Shown here piece after piece: positions 36,333-44,012 of a stretch of 63,192 nucleotides of DNA. The position numbers and the translations under genes were made by a program. The number at the start of each line of letters is the position of its first letter. The stretch's first letter is position 1. This stretch comes from Faecalispora jeddahensis (GTDB lineage Bacteria; Bacillota; Clostridia; Oscillospirales; Acutalibacteraceae), in assembly GCF_000577335.1 (NCBI RefSeq), contig NZ_CBYL010000020.1:1-63192 (forward strand). Direction: 5' to 3'. Under the pieces are notes generated by a model that saw nothing but the letters and a program-made list of their open reading frames with translations, was not told the origin of the DNA and searched no databases.

Positions 36333-37607
36333 GTGGCAGAAATCAAAGCATTCCGCGCGCTGCGCTTTTGTACCGAACAGGCCGGCAATATCTCTGAGCT
36401 TACTTGCCCGCCCTACGACATCATCAGCGAGGAGGAGCGGCTCGCTTTTCTCGAGAAAAATCCGCACAACATCATCCGCTTAGAGCTGCCCCGCGGTGAG
36501 GAGCCCTATGCCAAAGCGGGCGAAACGCTTTCTCAGTGGCTTTCGGAAAGCATTCTGCGCCGCGATACCGACCCTGGCCTTTATCTGTATGAGGAGGAGT
36601 TTGAGGCCTACGGCGAAACGCACCGCCTGAAAGGCTTTATCTCGCTGGTACGCCTCGTGGAATTTTCCGCCGGTGTGGTTCTGCCGCATGAGGAAACCCT
36701 CAGCAAGGCCAAGGCCGACCGCTTTGAGCTGATGAAGGCGACCAACTGCAATTTCAGCCAGATCTACTGCCTGTACATGGATGAGGAGCACCAGACGCTT
36801 GCGCGTATCGACGCTCTGTCGAAAGACACGCCCCGCTATGAATTCAGCGACGGCGCCGTTACGCACCGCCTGTGGCTTGTGAATGATCCCGTGGCGATCC
36901 GCGCCATCTGCGAGGATTTTGCGGACCGCAAGCTGTATATTGCCGACGGTCACCACCGCTACGAAACGGCGCTCAATTACCGCAACGCCTGCCGCGAAAA
37001 CGGCACGGCGAACCCCGCGCAGGATTATGTGATGATGATGCTGGTCGATATGCAGCATCCGGGGCTGGTGGTATTCCCGACGCACCGGCTGATTCGCGGC
37101 CTTGCGGATTTTGATTCCGCCGCGCTGCTGGAGCGCTGCCGCGAGCAGTTCGATGTACAGGCCATGGAGCGCAAGGAAGATATCGAGGCCGTCCTTTCGG
37201 AGCAGTATGCCCAAGGCAAAAAGGCGTTCGCCTTTTACGACGGCGGTGAGGGCTGGCACCTTCTGGTGCTGCGCGAACTTTCCGTCATGGCGCAGCTGCT
37301 GCCCGATAAGAGCGCCGCTTCCCAGGGGCTGGACGTCACCGTGCTGCACAGCCTGATTCTGGAGAGGATGCTCGGCATCGATAAAGAGAATATGGCGCAG
37401 CAGATCAATCTGACGTATACCCGCTCCCTGCCGGAGGCTCTGGCCTCGGTGCAGTCGGGGGAGTCCCAGTGCGCTTTTCTGCTGAACCCCACCCGCGTGG
37501 AGGAAATCCGCGATGTTGCCGCCGCCGGTGAGAAAATGCCGCAGAAATCCACGTATTTTTATCCCAAGCTGATCACCGGTCTGGTGATGAACCAGCTCGA
37601 AGACTGA
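36333..37607 (+). CDS. DUF1015 family protein
   Basis: A 424-residue DUF1015 protein, beginning AEIKAFRALRFCTEQAGNISELTCPPYDIISEEER, with IADGHHRYETALNYR in the middle; the latter is the conserved signature. The fold is related to ParB-like kinases and some relatives have been linked to free-serine phosphorylation, but the role here is unproven. The GTG start at 36333 has AGGAG 8 nt upstream; an in-frame ATG at 36231 would add 34 residues unlike the family. It stands alone, with a good promoter upstream and terminator pair downstream. Confidence 0.85.
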   Translation: MAEIKAFRALRFCTEQAGNISELTCPPYDIISEEERLAFLEKNPHNIIRLELPRGEEPYAKAGETLSQWLSESILRRDTDPGLYLYEEEFEAYGETHRLKGFISLVRLVEFSAGVVLPHEETLSKAKADRFELMKATNCNFSQIYCLYMDEEHQTLARIDALSKDTPRYEFSDGAVTHRLWLVNDPVAIRAICEDFADRKLYIADGHHRYETALNYRNACRENGTANPAQDYVMMMLVDMQHPGLVVFPTHRLIRGLADFDSAALLERCREQFDVQAMERKEDIEAVLSEQYAQGKKAFAFYDGGEGWHLLVLRELSVMAQLLPDKSAASQGLDVTVLHSLILERMLGIDKENMAQQINLTYTRSLPEALASVQSGESQCAFLLNPTRVEEIRDVAAAGEKMPQKSTYFYPKLITGLVMNQLED

Positions 37608-37630
37608 TTTTTAAAGCGCCGAGGGAGAGA

Positions 37631-37700
37631 GCCGCGGATCTGTTTTCAGCGGTCCGCGCGTTTTTTAAGAGCCGCGAGTTCGTTTTCGCGGCTCTTGTTT
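37631..37700 (+). terminator. Two tandem terminators after DUF1015 gene
   Basis: First hairpin: CGCGGATC with GGTCCGCG (about 37634-37658) then CGTTTTTT. Second: AAGAGCCGCGA (37667-37677) with TCGCGGCTCTT (37686-37696) then GTTTT. Both fit intrinsic termination of the DUF1015 transcript. Confidence 0.7.
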
Positions 37701-37799
37701 TGCGCCTGCAGACAGGAAGACAGCGCCGATTTTTCTTGAACTCGCCTGTCATCTGTGCTACACTCGGTAGTGATGAGAGCCGCAAAGGAAGGGATCCCC

Positions 37800-38201
37800 G
37801 TGAAGAAGGAAAAAGAAAAAAAGAAGAAACGCACGCGTACGGCGGAGGAGCCGGAACGCGCGGAGCTGGCCGGTCTGCCGCAGGCTCCGGAGCGTGACGG
37901 CACAAAGGATTCCCTTGAGCTGCTTCACCGGAAGCTGGGCGGAAAATGGAAACCCCGCATCCTGTGGGTACTGCGGGGCGGCGAGAGCTTGCGCTACCGC
38001 GAGATCAAGGCCGGGGTCGCCGGGATTACGGACATGATGCTCAGCCAGAGTCTGCGCGAGCTCAGTGAAGAAGGCATGGTGGAACGCCGCCAGTTTCAAG
38101 AGATTCCGCCGCGGGTGGAATATCAGATCACTCCGGTCGGCGCGGGCGCGCTGCCGGGGCTGGAGCTTTTGGCCAAATGGATCAAAAATAATTTTGAGTG
38201 A
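37800..38201 (+). CDS. HxlR-family transcriptional regulator
   Basis: A 133-residue winged-helix regulator. A very basic, Lys/Arg/Glu-rich N-terminus (about 1-37) precedes the HxlR domain: LHRKLGGKWKPRILWVLRGGESLRYREIK, ITDMMLSQSLRELSEEGMVERRQF and VEYQITPVG. HxlR proteins often sense redox or thiol-reactive compounds; this one has no Cys in the domain. The GTG at 37800 has AAGGGA 5-6 nt upstream; an ATG at 37773 is the alternative. The GNAT gene follows 11 nt downstream. Confidence 0.83.
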   Translation: MKKEKEKKKKRTRTAEEPERAELAGLPQAPERDGTKDSLELLHRKLGGKWKPRILWVLRGGESLRYREIKAGVAGITDMMLSQSLRELSEEGMVERRQFQEIPPRVEYQITPVGAGALPGLELLAKWIKNNFE

Positions 38202-38212
38202 GGGAAAACACA

Positions 38213-38692
38213 ATGCACAGCTATTGGTTTCTGATGGAGCAGGGTCTGGACAAGCTGGAGGACGCCAGAGCGGTTCGCCAGACCGTTTTCGTGGAGGAGC
38301 AGGGCTTCCGCGACGAATTTGATGAAATCGACCCCATCGCGCACCATCTGGTGGTGTATGTCGAAAACACTCCGGTTGCGACAGGACGTGTATTTCCCGG
38401 CACAGGAGGGGAATATATCATTGGCCGCATTGCGGTCATCCGCCCCTACCGCGGCGAAGGCTTCGGCCGCATTGTGATGGAAAATCTGGAGAATCAGGCC
38501 CGTGCGCTCGGTGCGCAGGCGGTCATCCTTGCGGCGCAGACGCAGGCCCGCGGATTCTATGAATCGCTGGGCTATCAGACTGACGGCGAGGTTTTTCTGG
38601 AGGAGCACTGCCCCCATATCTGGATGAAAAAGTCTTGGCTTTCCACAGAATCCGGGACAGATTCCCTTGACAACACACAGCATACGGTGTAG
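38213..38692 (+). CDS. GNAT-family N-acetyltransferase (ElaA-like)
   Basis: A 159-residue acetyltransferase with ARAVRQTVFVEEQGF, DPIAHHLVVY, GRIAVIRPYRGEGFGRIVM (acetyl-CoA motif) and GFYESLGYQ. The first part is typical of ElaA-like proteins. Start at 38213 has GAGGG 8 nt upstream. The end of this gene contains the -35 element and spacer of the nrdD promoter, so coding and regulatory DNA overlap. Likely co-transcribed with the HxlR regulator gene. Confidence 0.85.
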   Translation: MHSYWFLMEQGLDKLEDARAVRQTVFVEEQGFRDEFDEIDPIAHHLVVYVENTPVATGRVFPGTGGEYIIGRIAVIRPYRGEGFGRIVMENLENQARALGAQAVILAAQTQARGFYESLGYQTDGEVFLEEHCPHIWMKKSWLSTESGTDSLDNTQHTV

Positions 38693-38695
38693 AAT
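38667..38695 (+). promoter_or_regulatory. nrdDG promoter
   Basis: TTGACA (38667-38672) and TAGAAT (38690-38695) with a 17-bp spacer, a near-consensus sigma-A promoter. It starts within the last codons of the upstream GNAT gene. Two NrdR-box-like sites cover its spacer and start region. Confidence 0.8.
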
Positions 38696-38721
38696 TGAAT
38701 TCGTAATTCTATATATAGTGA
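38675..38721 (+). promoter_or_regulatory. Pair of NrdR boxes
   Basis: Box 1 ACACAGCATACGGTGT (38675-38690) and box 2 ATTCTATATATAGTGA (38706-38721) resemble the NrdR consensus acaCwAtATaTwGtgt. Their starts are exactly 31 bp apart, the spacing of three helical turns known for NrdR tandem boxes. Box 1 lies in the promoter spacer and box 2 just after the start site, so binding would repress nrdD-nrdG. Box 1 is the weaker match. No nrdR gene is in the window. Confidence 0.8.
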
Positions 38722-38756
38722 TTTTCGAAAAACCGAAAGATGAGAGGGAACGAAAA

Positions 38757-41147
38757 ATGGCTGTGTCGAAAAAATCGAAAAAGGTGATTGATCCCGGAAC
38801 TTTTTCTTCCATTATCAAACGCAACGGAGTCACTGCGCCGTTTGACGCGGAAAAAATCCGCAATGCGATCTTTAAGGCAAATATTCAGATTGCAGATGAA
38901 CGAATCAGCGACGATGCGCTGAACAAACTGACAAACTCCGTGATTGCTTCCATGCCTGCCGGAGAAATCCCCACGGTGGAGCAGATTCAGGATAAGGTGG
39001 AGGAAAAGCTGATTGCCGCGGGCTATGCCAAAACGGCGAAGGCTTATATCATCTACCGCGCGGAGCACACCAAAATCCGCGAGATGGATCAGAACCTGAT
39101 GAAGATTTATGAGGATCTGACCTTTAAACCGTCCGCGGAAGCGGATTTAAAGCGTGAGAACGCAAATATTGACGCCGATACCGCGATGGGCACGATGCTG
39201 AAATACGGCTCTGAGGGTGCGAAGTGCTTCTACAATACATATGTACTGCCCCCTGACATTGCGCAGGCGCACCGCAGCGGCGACATCCACATCCACGACA
39301 TGGACTTCTACGCGCTGACGGAAACCTGCTGCCAGATTGATTTGATCAAGCTGTTCCACGGCGGTTTTTCCACCGGCCACGGTTTTTTGCGTGAGCCCAA
39401 CGATATCCGCAGCTACGCGGCGCTGGCCTGTATCGCGATTCAGGCCAACCAGAACGAAATGCACGGCGGCCAGAGTGTGCCGAACTTCGATTACGCAATG
39501 GCCATGGGCGTAGCGAAAACATTCCGCAAGGCGTATTTTCGCGCGATGATCCAGTACCTGCACATCAAAATGGAACTTTCTCTGGAGGACGCCGCCCTGC
39601 TGGTGGATGAAATCAAGCATTCGCTCACAGAGCCGGTCACGCTTGGCAACATGGACAATTATCGTGAGGTTTTCAGCAGCTGGCTGCCGGAGCATCAGAG
39701 GATCCATGGGTACCAGGAGATCAGCTGGGTGGCTGCCGCGGCAGCGCATGATTATGCCCGCGAGGTAGCGACCCGCGAGACAAACGACGCCACCTACCAG
39801 GCCATGGAGGCGCTGATCCACAACCTCAACACCATGAATTCCCGCGCGGGCGCGCAGGTACCGTTCTCCTCCATCAACTACGGAACCGATACCTCCCCCG
39901 AGGGCCGCATGGCGATGCGCAATATGCTGCTGGCCACCGACTGCGGTCTTGGCGAGGGCGAAACCGCCATCTTCCCCATTCAGATTTTCAAGGTCAAGGA
40001 GGGCGTCAACTACAACGAGGGCGACCCCAACTACGATCTGTTCCAGCTGGCCTGCCGTGTTTCGGCCAAGCGGCTGTTCCCGAACTTCAGCTTTATCGAT
40101 GCGCCGTACAATCTGCAGTACTATAAGCCCGGCCATCCCGAAACGGAGATCGCCTATATGGGCTGCCGTACCCGCGTGATCGGCAACGTGCATGACGAGG
40201 AGCGCCAGGTGGTAAACGGGCGCGGAAACCTCAGCTTTACTTCGATCAACCTGCCCCGCCTTGGAATTCTGGCGGAAGGCAATCTCGATAAATTCTATGA
40301 ACTGCTCGACGACCGCATCGATCTGGTCATGCGCCAGCTGCTGCACCGCTTTAAGATTCAGTGCGGCAAAAAGGTGTATAACTACCCCTTCCTGATGGGT
40401 CAGGGCGTCTGGATCGATTCCGATAAGCTCGACATAACCGACAGCATTGCAGAGGTGCTCAAGCATGGTACCCTTTCCATCGGCTTCATCGGTCTTGCCG
40501 AAACGCTTGTCGCGCTGATCGGCAAGCATCACGGTGAAAGTGAAGAGGCTCAGAAGCTGGGTCTTGAGATCATCGGCTATATGCGCAAGCGCATGGAGGA
40601 TGAATCTGCCCGCACCGGCCTGAACTGGAGCCTGCTGGCTACTCCTGCGGAGGGGCTTTCCGGCCGCTTTGTCAAGATCGACCAGAAGCGCTTCGGCAAG
40701 CTGCCCGGCATCACCGACCGCGCTTATTATACCAACAGCTTCCACGTACCGGTGTACTACCCCATCTCGGCCTACAAGAAGATTCAGCTGGAGGCCCCTT
40801 ATCACGCGCTGACGAATGCGGGACATATCAGCTATGTAGAGATGGACGGAGATACCTGCAAGAATCTGGAAGCCTTCGAGTCCGTCATTCGCTGCATGAA
40901 AGAAGCGGGCATCGGCTACGGCTCGATCAATCACCCGGTAGACCGCGACCCTGTGTGCGGCTTCAACGGCATTATCGACAACGAGTGCCCCAAGTGCCAT
41001 CGGCATGAGGAGGAAGGCGTACAGTTTGAGCGCATCCGCCGCATTACCGGGTACCTGGTAGGCACCACAGACCGCTGGAACAACGCCAAGCGTGCTGAAG
41101 AGCACGACCGCGTAAAGCACAGCTGCGGCTGTACTGAGGGACACTGA
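38757..41147 (+). CDS. nrdD: Anaerobic ribonucleoside-triphosphate reductase (class III)
   Basis: Glycyl-radical enzyme of 796 residues that makes dNTPs without oxygen. An N-terminal ATP-cone (about 17-105; IIKRNGVTAPFDAEKIRNAI) provides allosteric control. The large catalytic barrel includes HIHDMDFYA and the C-terminal part has the zinc-site CPKCHR and the radical-Gly region RRITGYLVGTTDRWNNAKRAEE, ending in a CGC motif for the zinc site. Start at 38757 has GAGAGGGAA upstream. It is followed 20 nt later by its activase nrdG and is controlled by the paired NrdR boxes. Confidence 0.96.
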   Translation: MAVSKKSKKVIDPGTFSSIIKRNGVTAPFDAEKIRNAIFKANIQIADERISDDALNKLTNSVIASMPAGEIPTVEQIQDKVEEKLIAAGYAKTAKAYIIYRAEHTKIREMDQNLMKIYEDLTFKPSAEADLKRENANIDADTAMGTMLKYGSEGAKCFYNTYVLPPDIAQAHRSGDIHIHDMDFYALTETCCQIDLIKLFHGGFSTGHGFLREPNDIRSYAALACIAIQANQNEMHGGQSVPNFDYAMAMGVAKTFRKAYFRAMIQYLHIKMELSLEDAALLVDEIKHSLTEPVTLGNMDNYREVFSSWLPEHQRIHGYQEISWVAAAAAHDYAREVATRETNDATYQAMEALIHNLNTMNSRAGAQVPFSSINYGTDTSPEGRMAMRNMLLATDCGLGEGETAIFPIQIFKVKEGVNYNEGDPNYDLFQLACRVSAKRLFPNFSFIDAPYNLQYYKPGHPETEIAYMGCRTRVIGNVHDEERQVVNGRGNLSFTSINLPRLGILAEGNLDKFYELLDDRIDLVMRQLLHRFKIQCGKKVYNYPFLMGQGVWIDSDKLDITDSIAEVLKHGTLSIGFIGLAETLVALIGKHHGESEEAQKLGLEIIGYMRKRMEDESARTGLNWSLLATPAEGLSGRFVKIDQKRFGKLPGITDRAYYTNSFHVPVYYPISAYKKIQLEAPYHALTNAGHISYVEMDGDTCKNLEAFESVIRCMKEAGIGYGSINHPVDRDPVCGFNGIIDNECPKCHRHEEEGVQFERIRRITGYLVGTTDRWNNAKRAEEHDRVKHSCGCTEGH

Positions 41148-41167
41148 ACAAAAGGGAGCGACAGAAT

Positions 41168-41653
41168 ATGCTGATGCTGTCCGGCATTGAACCGGAGTCG
41201 ATTGTGGATGGAGCGGGTATTCGCTACGTGATTTTCACGCAGGGTTGCCCTCACAACTGCCCCGGCTGCCACAATCCGCAGACTCACCCGTTTTCGGGCG
41301 GCGCGCCGGCAGACATTCCGGCGATTCTGGCGGAGTTGAAGGAAGACCCGCTGCTCAAGGGCGTCACATTCAGCGGGGGCGAACCGTTCTGTCAGGCTGT
41401 CGAGTTGGCGGAGCTGGCAAAGCAGATTCACAGAGAATTGCCCCGGCTGGATATAACCGTATACAGCGGCTACACTCTGGAGCAATTGCAGCAGATGCAG
41501 GCCCCCGGTGTGCAGGAGCTGCTGAAAGAGGCCGACTGGCTGATCGATGGAAAGTTTCTGCTCGAGCAGCGCGATTTGACCTTGCGTTTTCGCGGCAGCC
41601 GCAACCAGCGGATTATCGATCTGCGCGGGCCGGAGCCCAAGATCGTAGAATAA
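41168..41653 (+). CDS. nrdG: Anaerobic ribonucleotide reductase activating protein
   Basis: Radical-SAM activase, 161 residues, that generates the glycyl radical on NrdD. The cluster motif CPHNCPGCH near residues 28-36 supplies the three Cys (CX3CX2C), and GVTFSGGEPFCQ is the conserved GGE motif. It follows nrdD closely and is co-transcribed; a terminator lies 46 nt after its stop. Confidence 0.95.
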   Translation: MLMLSGIEPESIVDGAGIRYVIFTQGCPHNCPGCHNPQTHPFSGGAPADIPAILAELKEDPLLKGVTFSGGEPFCQAVELAELAKQIHRELPRLDITVYSGYTLEQLQQMQAPGVQELLKEADWLIDGKFLLEQRDLTLRFRGSRNQRIIDLRGPEPKIVE

Positions 41654-41697
41654 AGCAAAGCGGCTATGATCAACCGCTCTGCTCCAATAATGGATAT

Positions 41698-41745
41698 AAA
41701 AAGCGTCCTGATCGGGCTTTCAAAGCCGTTTCGGGACGCTTTTTT
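41698..41745 (+). terminator. Terminator after nrdG
   Basis: AAAAGCGTCC pairs with GGGACGCTTTTT around an inner stem GGCTTT/AAAGCC. A strong intrinsic terminator for nrdDG. Confidence 0.8.
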
Positions 41746-41813
41746 CTGTCTATGGGGGATTTCTATGCGATGCGTGGCCGCAAATTGATTTTACAGCAGC
41801 CTCACTAACAATG

Positions 41814-42128
41814 TTATTTTACTTTCTTGTTAAAAAGGGGAACCACCTGAATGCTTGCATCATCGGCCCAATCGAGAAGCTGATTGACGGCGCCGCGAGT
41901 GACTTTCGTATCCTCTTTCAGAATTTCAACGTCTTCCTGCAGCTGATTCAGTCTGCTCTCCATAGAATCCAGTCTTCTATCCATAGAGTCGAGCCTGCCG
42001 TCCATTGAATCCAGTCTGCCGTCTACGGAATCCAGCCGGCTATCCATTGAATCCAGTCTGTTATGTATGGGCTTTAACGATTCCGTTATCAATCCCGCGA
42101 TGGCTTGCAGATCGTCTTTGTCTAGCAC
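41814..42128 (-). CDS. Coiled-coil heptad-repeat small protein
   Basis: A 104-residue protein of unknown function. After a short N-terminal helix (KDDLQAIAGLITESLKPI) come about six near-identical 7-residue repeats of the form RLDSMDG (about 25-65), ideal for a coiled coil, then a helix RLNQLQEDVEILKEDTKVTRGAVNQLLDW. Proteins of this form occur in Clostridia and their phages, and may oligomerise. The DNA repeat unit is 21 bp, so copy number could vary. The GTG start at 42128 has AGGGGG 7-8 nt upstream; an ATG at 42206 lacks a site. Confidence 0.7.
   Translation of the reverse strand: MLDKDDLQAIAGLITESLKPIHNRLDSMDSRLDSVDGRLDSMDGRLDSMDRRLDSMESRLNQLQEDVEILKEDTKVTRGAVNQLLDWADDASIQVVPLFNKKVK
41945..42065. 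repeat. 21-bp tandem repeat inside coding sequence
   Basis: About six tandem 21-bp units (core CATAGAATCCAGTCTGCC and variants) encode the heptad repeats of the coiled-coil protein. The units differ at a few positions. Such a run may expand or contract by slippage in steps that keep the frame. Confidence 0.7.
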
Positions 42129-43210
42129 CTCAACACCCCCTATGCAGTTCAGTATAGCATGGAAAAGCACCGGTTTCAAGACACACTTTTTCGTTGTATC
42201 GGCCAAGATTGTGGTATCTCATCCAACTAATTTCAGCCGATTTAGAGCGTGGGCGGGATAGCGGCCGGCCTTTTTATTATGATGCATGGAATATTGTTTG
42301 GGCATATCGTCAAATTCAAAGGAAAGAAGATTTTCAACAGACTGTTAACTCATAGTTGAAAACTTAATTGATTCAACGATAAGTTGTAAGGTGGTTTTTC
42401 CACAGGGATTCTGCTGGCCTTTTCGCGATGTGCGTGCAGGTACGCTTTGCCTGCTGGCACAGGCTGGTTTCTTGTACCGGAGGCTTTTTCTTTTTTGTCT
42501 TAGTTATGAAAGAGCAGTTTTTTCTGTGAGTTGCCTCATAGGAAGTTTCTGCTGGCACAGGGCTTGGACCTTATGCCATAATGAAATTTTTCTTTGTTAC
42601 CTTGATAGGGAAGCGTGATTTTCAGCGGGTGCTCCCGCATTTCATTTCTGCTGGCGCGGGCTTGCCCCTCAGGCCGGGGCAGGCCCTTCCTTTCTTTTCG
42701 AACTCCCTCTCAACGACCAAAGGCGCTGCCTTTGGAAACAGTGAGAAGCTCCCGCTCTGGTTCTGTTCCACGCACAGGTACAGCCTGCGCGTGAAGCTTC
42801 TTCTACAGAAGGGCTTTCTTTGCTCATAAAGGATACCAATGAAGTACCGCGCTGGGAAGCGCCCCCCTCTGCGAGCCAACGAGAGCGCTCTGAAAATGCC
42901 CGCCGACAGACGGGATTGCTAAGCTTGCTTTTAGATGAAACTTGGAGAGTGGGCATTTTCATTGGAGCGCCTTTTCAGTAGTTATCGTTTGCACTTACAG
43001 GCGTCGTTCCCCAAACGGATTCCAAAGGTGTCCTTTGGCGAGCCTTTGCTTACTTTCGCCTCGTAGCGAAAGTAAGTGCCCGCCCCGGCACAAGGGGCAG
43101 GCCCTGCGCCAGCAGAAACTTACAAAAAAGCATCCGCAGGCAAGCTGCGCAAGTAAAAACATGCGGCGAAGCCGCACGAAGAAAGGCTTTAAATAAACGA
43201 ACGAGACCGT
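42129..43210. repeat. Gene-free region with dispersed GC-rich repeats
   Basis: About 1.1 kb with no convincing gene. The core CTGCTGGCRC-RGG recurs at 42451-42475, 42549-42575 and 42649-42685 and, inverted, at 43079-43118; a truncated form is at 42411-42418. The last two also share CTTGCCCC..GCCGGGGC. A perfect dyad CTTACTTTCG / CGAAAGTAAG lies at about 43049-43076. Short open frames across this stretch lack ribosome binding sites and mostly translate the repeats. Looks like an array of structured intergenic elements. Confidence 0.55.
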
Positions 43211-43387
43211 TTATTTTTCCAGCTTGTCCCCCTGCCCCTTTTGCGCAGTAAAGGGAACGATGATAAGCTTTGGTTCACAAGAAGAGAGATAACTTTCTTC
43301 ACACTCCAACTGTGCCTTGATCAGTATGCCTATAGCCTGTTCCGAGGCGCGCGCCATTTTCAAATACAGCTCTTTATAGTCCGGCAT
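43211..43387 (-). CDS. 58-residue conserved-looking small protein
   Basis: A short gene reading MPDYKELYLKMARASEQAI... and ending GQGDKLEK, 58 residues. GGGGGAATTGGG provides the ribosome binding site before the ATG at 43387, and a perfect consensus promoter (TTGACA-17 bp-TATAAT) lies upstream. It is helical and amphipathic (KELYLKMARASEQAIGILIKAQ) with a hydrophobic C-terminal half (PKLIIVPF). Small proteins starting MPDYK are frequent in Clostridia and their phages as I recall; none has an assigned function. No other family is recognised. Confidence 0.6.
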   Translation of the reverse strand: MPDYKELYLKMARASEQAIGILIKAQLECEESYLSSCEPKLIIVPFTAQKGQGDKLEK

Positions 43388-43420
43388 CCCAATTCCCCCA
43401 ATAACGAATTACTATTATTA

Positions 43421-43449
43421 ATTATAAGGTGTTGTCACTTTGTTGTCAA
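43421..43449 (-). promoter_or_regulatory. Perfect sigma-A promoter, minus strand
   Basis: On the minus strand TTGACA (43449-43444) and TATAAT (43426-43421) with a 17-bp spacer: both hexamers perfect. The spacer and -35 region carry the repeat TTGTCAC/TTGTCAA on the plus strand, which may be a regulator site. It drives the 58-residue gene. Confidence 0.8.
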
Positions 43450-43473
43450 CATCGCCGCAGGCGGTTTTTGTGT

Positions 43474-43493
43474 GTTACTTTAATAAAAGTGAC
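43474..43493. promoter_or_regulatory. Palindrome, possible RHH operator
   Basis: GTTACTTTAATAAAAGTGAC is a 20-bp imperfect palindrome (arms GTTACTTT and AAAGTGAC, one mismatch) immediately before the first ribbon-helix-helix gene. Ribbon-helix-helix proteins bind such dyads and usually repress their own genes, so autoregulation is likely (inference). Confidence 0.45.
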
Positions 43494-43510
43494 ATCAAAA
43501 GGGGGTCAAA

Positions 43511-43681
43511 ATGATGCCGTCAGATTTACCGCAGTTTACAATTCGGATCGATCCGAGTTTATTGGCAAAATTGCGTTATGTAGCAGAATATCATGCACGT
43601 TCAGCCAATCGTGAGGTGGAGATGCTGATCAAAAAGCATGTTGAAAAATTTGAACAGACGCACGGAGAAATTGAGCTTTAA
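43511..43681 (+). CDS. Arc-type ribbon-helix-helix protein 1
   Basis: A 56-residue protein starting MMPSDLPQFTIRIDPSLLAK and ending QTHGEIEL. A beta strand (QFTIRID) followed by two helices (LLAKLRYVAEYHARSANREVEMLIKKHVEKFEQ) is the Arc/MetJ ribbon-helix-helix DNA-binding fold. GGGGG lies 6-10 nt before the ATG. A palindrome precedes the gene. The paralogue 118 nt downstream shares pattern and length. A role as antitoxin-like or autorepressing regulator is possible; no toxin partner is evident beside it. Confidence 0.75.
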   Translation: MMPSDLPQFTIRIDPSLLAKLRYVAEYHARSANREVEMLIKKHVEKFEQTHGEIEL

Positions 43682-43760
43682 ATAATCGGGCATTAGAATG
43701 AATTTATATTGAATATATTCTATATCCGTTTTTCACATTGTGCCATAAGGAAGCCTTAAA

Positions 43761-43778
43761 ATAGATGATATCATCTAT
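43761..43778. promoter_or_regulatory. 18-bp perfect palindrome before RHH gene 2
   Basis: ATAGATGATATCATCTAT is a perfect 18-bp palindrome about 20 nt before the start of the second ribbon-helix-helix gene. The arm lengths and position fit a regulator operator; it could also form a small RNA hairpin near the ribosome binding site. Confidence 0.5.
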
Positions 43779-43798
43779 AACTGAAAGAGGTGTTATGT

Positions 43799-43957
43799 AT
43801 GGCGGTGAAAAGATATTCGATCCGGATAGAGGAAGAATTGCTGAACAAGCTGCATTTTGTGACAGATTATGAAGGACGTTCCTTAAATCATCAGATATTG
43901 ATTTTAATCCGGCACTGTGTAGAGCAATATGAGAAGCAGCATGGTAAAATTGAGTAA
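43799..43957 (+). CDS. Arc-type ribbon-helix-helix protein 2
   Basis: A 52-residue protein starting MAVKRYSIRIEEELLNKLHF and ending YEKQHGKIE. It has the same strand-helix-helix pattern as its neighbour and matching residues (IRI, LLxKLxxV, RS, QxxxLI, HGxIE), so the two arose by duplication. AGAGG lies 8-9 nt before the ATG. A bidirectional terminator follows directly. Confidence 0.75.
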   Translation: MAVKRYSIRIEEELLNKLHFVTDYEGRSLNHQILILIRHCVEQYEKQHGKIE

Positions 43958-43962
43958 AAGAA

Positions 43963-43991
43963 AGCCCCGCCCTTTTCAAAAGGGCGGGGCT
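43963..43991. terminator. Bidirectional terminator
   Basis: AGCCCCGCCCTTT and AAAGGGCGGGGCT form a perfect stem with a 3-nt loop, just 5 nt after the RHH gene 2 stop and 22 nt from the RsgI-like stop on the other strand. It can end both convergent transcripts. Confidence 0.8.
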
Positions 43992-44012
43992 GCTTTTCGC
44001 TGTACCGGAATC

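Noticed and set aside
37755-37799. Upstream ATG starts of the HxlR gene
   Set aside because: Neither the ATG at 37755 nor the one at 37773 has a clear ribosome binding site, while the GTG at 37800 follows AAGGGA at good spacing.
39147-41144. Long minus-strand open frame of 665 codons opposite nrdD
   Set aside because: Antisense shadow of nrdD, which has all catalytic motifs. GC-biased third positions keep the reverse frame open.
41945-42065. CRISPR-like array
   Set aside because: The repeats are contiguous 21-bp units without spacers and encode heptads in frame.
42373-42558. Minus-strand open frame of 61 codons in the repeat region
   Set aside because: It mainly translates the CCAGCAGAAA repeat and has no ribosome binding site or family features.
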